A stretch of DNA of 36,967 nucleotides from an uncultured Clostridia bacterium (lineage in GTDB: Bacteria; Bacillota; Clostridia; TANB77; CAG-508), in the NCBI GenBank assembly GCA_948560265.1, contig CAOXTD010000011.1, forward strand, positions 1 through 36,967. Reading direction: 5' to 3'. The translations under genes were made by a program, and so were the position numbers. The notes under the pieces were generated by a model, which saw nothing but the letters and a program-made list of their open reading frames with translations, had not been told where the DNA came from and searched no databases. Positions 31,085 to 36,967 of this stretch are shown here, in pieces. The stretch's first letter is position 1; each line of letters starts with the position of its first letter.

Positions 31085-31690
31085 ATGAAAACAGAAGATT
31101 TAAAGGCACAAGGCTTAACAGAGGAACAAATAAATTTTGTAATGGGCGAAAATGGAAAAGACCTAAAAGCATTACAAGAGGAAAATGCGACTCTAAAAAC
31201 AGAAAAAACACAGCTAGAAAATGACAAGAAGGTCCTTGAAAAAGAAAAAGGAGAAAAGGAAAAAGCATTAAAAGATTTACAAAACGGATCTATCACAAAA
31301 GAAGAGCATGATAGGTTAGTGAAAGAAATAGAGCAAAATTCAAAAAAGGCACAAGATGAGTATATTTTTAATGATTTATTAGAAAAGGCTCTAGATAGTG
31401 CAAAAGTTAAAAAGGATGAAAAAACAAGAAAAGCATTTATTTCACTACTAGACAAAGAAAAAATTAAACTATCTGATGACAAGAAGTCTTTGATAGGAAT
31501 TAAGGAGCAAACCGATGCTTATAAAAAGGAAATTCCACATTTTTATGATACAAAAGTATCAGGATATTCTCCAGCTGAGCCAGATGGTGACAAAGGCGAT
31601 GGAGATGGAGAAGTTAGTATGGCCGCTAATTTTGCAAAAGAAGCTAATAAAAGTGAAGCAGGCGAAACAAAAAGCCTATTCTTTAATTAA
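31085..31690 (+). CDS. Capsid scaffolding protein (GP20-like)
   Basis: 201 residues from ATG 31085, with AAAGGAG 6 bases upstream (an in-frame ATG at 31070 overlaps that site). A long charged coiled coil (about residues 30-105, LKALQEENATLKTEKTQLEN and on) is followed by a helical C-terminal region ending AGETKSLFFN. This is the pattern of phage scaffold proteins encoded directly before the capsid gene. Confidence 0.88.
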   Translation: MKTEDLKAQGLTEEQINFVMGENGKDLKALQEENATLKTEKTQLENDKKVLEKEKGEKEKALKDLQNGSITKEEHDRLVKEIEQNSKKAQDEYIFNDLLEKALDSAKVKKDEKTRKAFISLLDKEKIKLSDDKKSLIGIKEQTDAYKKEIPHFYDTKVSGYSPAEPDGDKGDGDGEVSMAANFAKEANKSEAGETKSLFFN

Positions 31691-31708
31691 TTTTAGGAGG
31701 TAAAAATT

Positions 31709-32014
31709 ATGTATGTAAAAAAAGAAAATGTAAAAGAAGTTAATTTTTTAGCATCTGCTAAATTCCAAAATTTTACTTATCAAGTAGATGATACAGGAGT
31801 AGAGGCAGATGCAAACGGAAAGAAAATTGTTCAAGCTGGAACAGTATTCAAAAAAGATGGTATAGCTGTAGGGTTAGTATTTGCTGATGTAGATGTAACA
31901 AACGGACCACAAGCAGCAGCAATTATGGTAGAAGGATATGTTTTAGAAGCAAGGCTACCAGCTGAAGTATCTGCAGAAGATAAAGCAGCAATGAAAGAAA
32001 TTAAATTTAGATAA
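31709..32014 (+). CDS. Head decoration / head-fibre-like protein
   Basis: 101 residues. FQNFTYQVDDTGVEADANGK, IVQAGTVFKKDGIAVGLVFA and VEGYVLEARLPAEVSAED form a compact beta domain seen in small capsid-accessory proteins encoded between scaffold and major capsid genes. AGGAGG is 8 bases upstream. Confidence 0.7.
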   Translation: MYVKKENVKEVNFLASAKFQNFTYQVDDTGVEADANGKKIVQAGTVFKKDGIAVGLVFADVDVTNGPQAAAIMVEGYVLEARLPAEVSAEDKAAMKEIKFR

Positions 32015-32049
32015 AAATTATTAAAAAATAGAAAAAGGAGGGCTATATT

Positions 32050-33069
32050 ATGCCAAAAAGTGTATTAGAATTATTTAATCAAAAAGAAGTTTTAAATTAT
32101 TTGAAAGATAGAAAATATCCTGCAATGTTAGGGGAGGAGTTATTCCCAGAAGTAAAAAGACAATCATTAGAATTTGATATGTTAACAAATGGAAGCAAAA
32201 CACCAGTTATTGCATCAGTTCATGGATTTGATACAGAATCAGAGATTGGACAAAGAGAAGCTGAAAAAATGGCTATTGAGTTAGCTTTAATTAAAAGAAA
32301 AATGCAACTAAAAGAAAAAGAAATAATTGCTCTTGAGTCTCCAAGAAATGAAGCAGAAAGAGCATATTTAATGAGAAATGTATATGCAGACTTTGATGCA
32401 TTAGTAGAAAGTATCAAAGCAAGAATCGAAGCAATGAGAATGGAAATAGTGGCTACAGGTAAGGTTACATTAGATGAAAATAACCTAGATGCAGCTATTG
32501 ACTTTGGTGTTCCTGCTGAAAATAAAGCAGCAAATGTTGATTGGTCAGCAGAAACAAGCAATCCAATTAATGATATGATTACTTGGAAAAACCAATTAGA
32601 TACTGCTCCAGCAAGAGTATTAACATCTACTACAGTTTTATCTAAAATTCTAGCAAATAAAAATGTTGTTAATGCTTTATTTGGAAAAGACTCTGCAAGA
32701 ATTGCAACAGTTGGAGAATTAAACAACTACTTATCACAATTAGGATTACCAAAAATATATACATATGATGCAAAATATAGAAAATTAGAAGCAAATGGAA
32801 AATATACAAAACATAGATATTTCCCAGAAAATGCTTTTGTAATGATGCCAGGAGAGCCTTTAGGAGAAACTATTTATGGGCCAACAGCTGAGGAAATTAG
32901 ACTTCAAAGGGATCCATCTATTGATATTAGAACAATAGGAAAAATACTAGCAATGATGTACGAAGAGGGAACAGATCCAGTAAGTACATGGGAAAAAGCA
33001 GTTGCTACAGCATTACCTGCTCTAAAATGTGCTGATGAGCTATTCCAAGCTACTATAAATATTGGGTAA
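32050..33069 (+). CDS. Major capsid protein (lambda gpE family)
   Basis: 339 residues. LFNQKEVLNYLKDRKYPAML, EELFPEVKRQ, DMITWKNQLDTAPARVLTST and ENAFVMMPGEPLGETIYGPT match the Phage_cap_E type of HK97-fold shell protein, of normal length and without a protease prodomain. Codon use is the most biased of the window, with frequent GCT/GGA, consistent with high expression. AGGAGGG is 6 bases upstream, and a hairpin follows the stop. Confidence 0.93.
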   Translation: MPKSVLELFNQKEVLNYLKDRKYPAMLGEELFPEVKRQSLEFDMLTNGSKTPVIASVHGFDTESEIGQREAEKMAIELALIKRKMQLKEKEIIALESPRNEAERAYLMRNVYADFDALVESIKARIEAMRMEIVATGKVTLDENNLDAAIDFGVPAENKAANVDWSAETSNPINDMITWKNQLDTAPARVLTSTTVLSKILANKNVVNALFGKDSARIATVGELNNYLSQLGLPKIYTYDAKYRKLEANGKYTKHRYFPENAFVMMPGEPLGETIYGPTAEEIRLQRDPSIDIRTIGKILAMMYEEGTDPVSTWEKAVATALPALKCADELFQATINIG

Positions 33070-33088
33070 AGACAGTTTTGTCTTTACC
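33065..33088 (+). terminator. Hairpin at the end of the capsid gene
   Basis: A perfect 10-bp stem (33065-33074 with 33079-33088) with GTTT loop, overlapping the capsid stop codon. It is followed by TTAAAAAATTTT rather than a clean T run, so partial termination or mRNA 3' stabilisation is likely. Confidence 0.6.
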
Positions 33089-33118
33089 TTAAAAAATTTT
33101 AATTAAGAGGTGATATAA

Positions 33119-33598
33119 ATGAAAAGAGTAACTCCAAAAGGATCAGGAGTAAAGCTTAATGGAAAGTGGTGCTTTAATGGTCAAGAAGAAATTATAAGTG
33201 AAGAAGAATATAATGCCAATAAAGACTATTTAGTAATGCTAGAAGATATAAGAGAAACAAATGAAAGAGTAATCGAAGTTATAGTGAAAGATGAAACAAT
33301 AGATATTGAAGCATTAAAGGAAGATATAGAACAATTTGTAGAAAACTATAATAAACCTGAAGAACAAGAAGATCCAGGGGAAGATCCAGGGGAAGATCCA
33401 GGGGAAGATCCAGGAGAGAATCCAGGAGAAAATCCAGGGGAAGATGAAGAGTTAAAAGAATTAAAAGCTAAAGCACAAGAATTAGGAATTAATGTAACAC
33501 ATAATATGAAAAAAGAAACAATTATAAAGAAAATTGAAGAAGCTGAAGCAGCAGAAAAAGCAAAAGAAGGACAAGGCCAAAATCCCGAAGGAGAGTAG
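33119..33598 (+). CDS. Capsid-proximal protein with PGED repeats and HeH-like end
   Basis: 159 residues. The N-terminal ~80 residues form a mixed domain (GSGVKLNGKWCFNGQEE). A linker of six tetrapeptide units reads DPGE/NPGE, coded by a 12-base tandem repeat. The C-terminal LKELKAKAQELGINVTHNMK, then KETIIKKIEE, is a HeH/SAP-type helix-extended-loop-helix module. It is probably a head-tail junction or capsid accessory protein. Confidence 0.65.
   Translation: MKRVTPKGSGVKLNGKWCFNGQEEIISEEEYNANKDYLVMLEDIRETNERVIEVIVKDETIDIEALKEDIEQFVENYNKPEEQEDPGEDPGEDPGEDPGENPGENPGEDEELKELKAKAQELGINVTHNMKKETIIKKIEEAEAAEKAKEGQGQNPEGE
33371..33442 (+). repeat. Six tandem 12-base units coding for D/N-P-G-E
   Basis: Units of GATCCAGGGGAA with slight variation (last three GATCCAGGAGAG, AATCCAGGAGAA, AATCCAGGGGAA). 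The length stays in frame, so unit number can vary without breaking the protein. Confidence 0.95.
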
Positions 33599-33606
33599 GT
33601 GGAGTA

Positions 33607-34056
33607 ATGGAAGTAGTAGAAAAATTAAAAAACAGAACAAATATAGATGTTGATCAACTAATAGAAAGACTTAGTAAGGAGTTATCTAGTAAAGATACTT
33701 CACAAATAGAATATGCCCTATACGATACTTTGATTATTATATTAGATGTAACTCATCAGCCAAAAGTACCATCAGAGCTTTATACAACATGGTTAAGAAT
33801 GACAAAGGACTATTGGTATTTAAACGGATTTGATAAATTAAATAAAAATGATGGAGAAACTGAAGATAAATCAAAAGAAAAGAGGGAAATACAGTCTATT
33901 TCTATTGGAGATACAAAGACTACATTTGTTGATAAATCATCACAAATTAGCGTAAATGGTGTAACATATTCTACTGGAACAATAAACTACTCAGAAGATG
34001 CTTTAATAGAAAAATATAAAAAAGATTTATATAGACATAGAAAGATGAGGTGGTAA
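33607..34056 (+). CDS. Head-tail connector protein
   Basis: 149 residues. Helical IDVDQLIERLSKELSSKDTS, ALYDTLIIILDVTHQP, then KDYWYLNG is typical of gp15/YqbG-like connector subunits that bind the portal ring. Position after the capsid genes supports this. The ribosome binding site is weak (AGTAGGTGG). Confidence 0.65.
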   Translation: MEVVEKLKNRTNIDVDQLIERLSKELSSKDTSQIEYALYDTLIIILDVTHQPKVPSELYTTWLRMTKDYWYLNGFDKLNKNDGETEDKSKEKREIQSISIGDTKTTFVDKSSQISVNGVTYSTGTINYSEDALIEKYKKDLYRHRKMRW

Positions 34057-34058
34057 TT

Positions 34059-34424
34059 ATGCCACTAAATGAAGTTAGAGAAGCAATAGAAAGTCAATAT
34101 ATTGGAACTTGCGATATTATAGAATTACAAAATTCTACTAATCCAATAACTAAACTAGAAGAATCAACAGAAGTTGTAGTAAAAGAAAAACAACCATGTA
34201 GAAAGTCATATAAAAATATTTCAAGTGCTAGTGATGGAGAAGAAAATGCGAAAGTAACACAAATAATTGAGTTATTTATTGCACCAGAAGTATTGATAAA
34301 GCCTGGATCAAAAATTATAGTAACACAGAATGGAGAAACAATAGCTTATACAAGAAGCGGAGAAGCAGCAAAATATGAAACGCACCAGCAAATAATCCTT
34401 GACCTTTGGAAAGGCTGGGCATAA
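34059..34424 (+). CDS. Head closure / head-tail joining protein
   Basis: 121 residues from ATG 34059 (GAGGTGG 5 bases upstream). MPLNEVREAIESQYIGTCDI, the SASDGEENAKVTQIIELFIA strand pair, and PGSKIIVTQNGETIAYTRSG are typical of SPP1 gp16/YqbH-type beta-barrel closure proteins. The stop overlaps the next start. Confidence 0.7.
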   Translation: MPLNEVREAIESQYIGTCDIIELQNSTNPITKLEESTEVVVKEKQPCRKSYKNISSASDGEENAKVTQIIELFIAPEVLIKPGSKIIVTQNGETIAYTRSGEAAKYETHQQIILDLWKGWA

Positions 34425-34987
34425 TGAGTAAAAAGTGGGGAAAATGTGACTTTAGCGAACTTGTAGATCTGCAGAAGAGATTAGATAAAGCTCTAAATGG
34501 AGATACAGTTTTGTTTTATGAAGCATGTGCTAGAGAACTAGCAGCTAGATTATTGCGTAAGGTAATAAAAAGAACGCCGGTAGGAGATAACCAATATGAA
34601 ATAAGAAGTGTAGATGGTAATGAAAAAAAGTATGTTATTAAAAATGGTGGAACTCTTAGAAGAGGCTGGACATCAAAAACCGAGAAAGAAGCAGAATCCG
34701 GAGTAGAAAAGAATGCCTTTGAATGGGCAAACTCATTGAAGGTACAAAAAAATAGTGGAGTTTATACCATAGAAGTTATAAACCCTGTAACTTATGCTTC
34801 ATATGTGGAATATGGTCACAGACAAGAGCCAGGAAGATATGTACCAGCTATTGGTAAAAGGCTTGTTAATTCATGGGTGGATGGTGTGTTCATGTTAACT
34901 ATTTCATCTGAAGAACTAGAAGCTGAAATGCCAAGGATACTAGAGGCGAAAATAATAAAATTTTTGGAGGAGTGTTTCAATGGATAA
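34424..34987 (+). CDS. Tail-completion protein, HK97 gp10 family
   Basis: 187 residues from ATG 34424. VIKRTPVGDNQYEIR, TLRRGWTSKTEKE, and the signature INPVTYASYVEYGHR, followed by a long C-terminal helix, identify the gp10/YqbI family that caps the tail-to-head interface. It overlaps both neighbours by a few bases. Confidence 0.88.
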   Translation: MSKKWGKCDFSELVDLQKRLDKALNGDTVLFYEACARELAARLLRKVIKRTPVGDNQYEIRSVDGNEKKYVIKNGGTLRRGWTSKTEKEAESGVEKNAFEWANSLKVQKNSGVYTIEVINPVTYASYVEYGHRQEPGRYVPAIGKRLVNSWVDGVFMLTISSEELEAEMPRILEAKIIKFLEECFNG

Positions 34988-35438
34988 TATTATTACTATG
35001 AATGATATTGTTGATGCTATATCTATAAAAATAAACAATATATTTAACCAGGATAAGAAAGTATATCATATATATGATACTAAATCAAAGCAGGGATTTG
35101 AATATCCTTGTTTTTTTATAAAATTACTTAATGGAAGTATAAGTCAATTTATAGGTAATAGATACGATAATAAATTATATTTTGATATCCAGGGATTTGT
35201 CATAGATGAAAATGACAGAGAATTAAGAAATATGGCAGATTCTTTACAAAATCTAGAATATATAAAACTTTTGAATAACGATCTACTTAATGCAAGAAAA
35301 ATTAGATATGAAATCAAAGATGGAGTATTGCATTTCTTTGTAGATTATAGCTTTATTGGGAAAAAAGTTGAGATACCAGTAGATGCTATGGAAAAATTAA
35401 GTATTAATGGGGAGGTAAAAAGTGATGAAAAAGAATAA
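34980..35438 (+). CDS. Tail terminator protein (DUF6838-like)
   Basis: 152 residues. The alpha/beta pattern DNIITMNDIVDAISIKINNI, KQGFEYPCFFIKLLNGS and FVDYSFIGKKVE corresponds to the YqbJ/XkdJ-position tail terminator of PBSX-like phages, which stops tail-tube growth. GGAGGAG precedes the start in the preceding gene. Confidence 0.75.
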   Translation: MDNIITMNDIVDAISIKINNIFNQDKKVYHIYDTKSKQGFEYPCFFIKLLNGSISQFIGNRYDNKLYFDIQGFVIDENDRELRNMADSLQNLEYIKLLNNDLLNARKIRYEIKDGVLHFFVDYSFIGKKVEIPVDAMEKLSINGEVKSDEKE

Positions 35439-35595
35439 TGAACAAGAATCTTTATTTACAAAGGAGCAACTATTAAATAGTGCTAAATATAAAAATAGAG
35501 TTGACTTACTAAATGTCCTACTAACAGACAATAAACAATATTCGTTGTCTGAGGTAGATGAACAAATAAATAAATTTATGAAAAGGAGAGTGTAG
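35425..35595 (+). CDS. Small protein preceding tail sheath gene
   Basis: 56 residues: MKKNNEQESLFTKEQLLNSA, KYKNRVDLLNVLLTDNKQY, SLSEVDEQINKFMKRRV. A short conserved helical protein regularly sits before the sheath gene in XkdK-type tail operons. GGAGG is 9 bases upstream. Exact role unknown. Confidence 0.75.
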   Translation: MKKNNEQESLFTKEQLLNSAKYKNRVDLLNVLLTDNKQYSLSEVDEQINKFMKRRV

Positions 35596-35597
35596 AT

Positions 35598-36893
35598 ATG
35601 TACGGTGGCGGAAAATTTACAACACAAAATAAAAAATTACCTGGAGCATATATGAATTTTGTTAGTGCATCAAAAGCAACCTCTACAATAGGAGAAAGAG
35701 GAGTAGCAGCATTAGCAATTGAATGCGACTGGGGTGTAGACAATGAAATCTTTACTGTAACTGCAGAAGAATTTATGAAAAATTCTTCTAAAATATTTGG
35801 ATATGAATATTCAAATGAAAAATTAAAAGGAATTAGAGATCTATTTAAGAATATAACTAAATGTCATTTTTATAGATTAAATAGTGGTGTTGCAGCCACA
35901 AATAAGTATGCAACTGCAAAATATACTGGTATCCGTGGAAATGATATTAAAATAGCAATTCAAAAAAATATAGATAATGAAAGTAAGTTTGATGTGATTA
36001 CTTTACTAGAAAATAAAGAAGTAGATAAGCAAACAGTAGCCAAGGTCGATGAATTACAAGATAATGATTATGTTATATTTAAGAAAGATGCAACACTTGA
36101 GGTTACTGCAGGAACACCACTAACTGATGGAACAAATGCAGAAAGTGTAACTGGTGAAGCTCATCAAGTATTTTTAGACAAAGTAGAAAGTTATACTTTT
36201 AATGCTTTAGGATGTCTATCAAAAGAAAAAGCAGTAATTGCTTTATATGTTGCTTATACAAAAAGAATGCGTGATGAAATGGGAATCAAATTTCAAGCAG
36301 TTGTATATAACAATGCTGCAGATCATGAAGGTATCATAAACCTAAAAAATAGAACAGTAGAAACCGAAACAGGATTAGTTTACTGGGTAACAGGAATTAT
36401 AGCAGGTTGTGCTATTAATAAGTCAAATACTAATAAAGTGTACGATGGAGAATATGAGGTAGAAGCAAATTACACACAAAGTGATCTAGAGGCAGCCATA
36501 GACAATGGAGAATTTACACTTCATAAAGTAGGAGATCAATATAGAGTACTTGTTGATATTAACAGTTTAGTAACAGTAGAAGCAGAAAAAGGCCAAGAAT
36601 TCAAAAATAATCAAACTATTAGAGTAATTGACCAGGCAGCACTTGATATTGCATCTGTTTTCAATACTAAATATATTGGTAATGTTCCTAACAATGCAAG
36701 TGGTAGAGTTTCACTATGGAATGATATTGTTTCATTATATAAAGATTATGAAACAATAAATGCTATTGAGGATTTTAACTCAGAAGAAATCGTAGTAGAG
36801 CAAGGAAACGACAAGAAAACAGTTGTTGTAAACGGAAAAATTAAACCTATAAACGCAATGGAAAAACTATATATGACCATTGTAGTTCAATAA
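35598..36893 (+). CDS. Phage tail sheath protein (XkdK type)
   Basis: 431 residues. PGAYMNFVSASKATSTIGER, GVAALAIECDWG, NKYATAKYTGIRGNDIKIAI and the C-terminal AMEKLYMTIVV identify the contractile sheath of PBSX-like myoviruses. It shows that the particle has a contractile tail. AAGGAGAG is 9 bases before ATG. A terminator follows directly, a usual arrangement to lower downstream expression. Confidence 0.93.
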   Translation: MYGGGKFTTQNKKLPGAYMNFVSASKATSTIGERGVAALAIECDWGVDNEIFTVTAEEFMKNSSKIFGYEYSNEKLKGIRDLFKNITKCHFYRLNSGVAATNKYATAKYTGIRGNDIKIAIQKNIDNESKFDVITLLENKEVDKQTVAKVDELQDNDYVIFKKDATLEVTAGTPLTDGTNAESVTGEAHQVFLDKVESYTFNALGCLSKEKAVIALYVAYTKRMRDEMGIKFQAVVYNNAADHEGIINLKNRTVETETGLVYWVTGIIAGCAINKSNTNKVYDGEYEVEANYTQSDLEAAIDNGEFTLHKVGDQYRVLVDINSLVTVEAEKGQEFKNNQTIRVIDQAALDIASVFNTKYIGNVPNNASGRVSLWNDIVSLYKDYETINAIEDFNSEEIVVEQGNDKKTVVVNGKIKPINAMEKLYMTIVVQ

Positions 36894-36919
36894 AGAGTAG
36901 CGAAAGTTACTCTTTTTAT
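36892..36919 (+). terminator. Terminator after the tail sheath gene
   Basis: A 10-bp stem (36892-36901 with 36906-36915, one G-U), GAAA tetraloop and a T-rich tail. It begins within the sheath stop codon. Confidence 0.85.
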
Positions 36920-36939
36920 TTTGGAAAGGAGAGAATTAT

Positions 36940-36967
36940 ATGAATCAAACAATGAACGCAAAGGATT
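36940..36967 (+). CDS. Tail tube protein N-terminus (partial)
   Basis: Only MNQTMNAKD is present before the window ends. GGAAAGGAGAG is 6 bases before ATG. The start of this kind and the place after the sheath gene fit XkdM-type tail tube proteins. Confidence 0.6.

Overview
The window is AT-rich Firmicutes DNA, most like an uncultured clostridial gut lineage. The arguments are very low G+C, AGA/AGG-dominated arginine usage, strong AGGAGG ribosome binding sites, a DUF951 gene beside gltX and a clostridial pilin-type N-terminus. The first ~75 bases are GC-rich and encode an ABC-transporter ATPase piece joined in frame to gltX, which looks like an assembly chimera. Host sequence (gltX, DUF951, two small genes, a truncated pilin-like gene) runs to about 2950. 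From about 2990 to the right end lies one prophage of the contractile-tail, PBSX-like type. Only its left end is present.

Layout: integrase (minus strand); a probable antisense small RNA; a lysogeny module (glycine-zipper protein and S24-type repressor on the minus strand, Cro-like and Xis-like genes on the plus strand) with paired promoters and four GTG-A8-GCAC operators; an early and middle block (SbcC/RecN-type ATPase, SpoVS, RecT-like annealing protein, metallo-beta-lactamase-fold hydrolase, replication DUF4373-like protein, DUF1064 nuclease, C5 DNA methyltransferase, many small proteins, ASCH protein, DUF4406, DEDDh exonuclease); a late regulator followed by a consensus promoter and a leader terminator; a possible DNA-hypermodification cassette (radical SAM, ParB-like, ABC-ATPase fused to a GNAT/Mom-like domain, formyltransferase); then TerS, TerL, portal, MuF head protein, a ~470-base non-coding stretch with structured-RNA features, scaffold, decoration, major capsid, connector proteins, tail terminator, tail sheath and the start of the tail tube gene.

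The most unusual observation concerns the codon CGG. Reading both strands by eye, I found no CGG used as an arginine codon in any prophage or host gene, apart from the chimeric first 75 bases, one GC-rich foreign-looking gene (1587-1811) and a doubtful 11-codon leader ORF. CGG does occur as a zero-frame codon at seven places in four prophage genes (DUF4373 protein, methyltransferase, radical SAM protein three times, TerS twice). At all seven the conserved protein continues only if the C is skipped and the next codon is read as GGN, glycine. This points to +1 recoding of CGGN as glycine, analogous to AGGY in Perkinsus mitochondrial cox1. A systematic sequence error remains the main alternative.

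A second notable system is a probable ~80-nt RNA (4373-4452, plus strand) with a consensus promoter and terminator. It has 20 nt of perfect complementarity to the lytic early mRNA immediately upstream of the ribosome binding site of the Xis-like gene.
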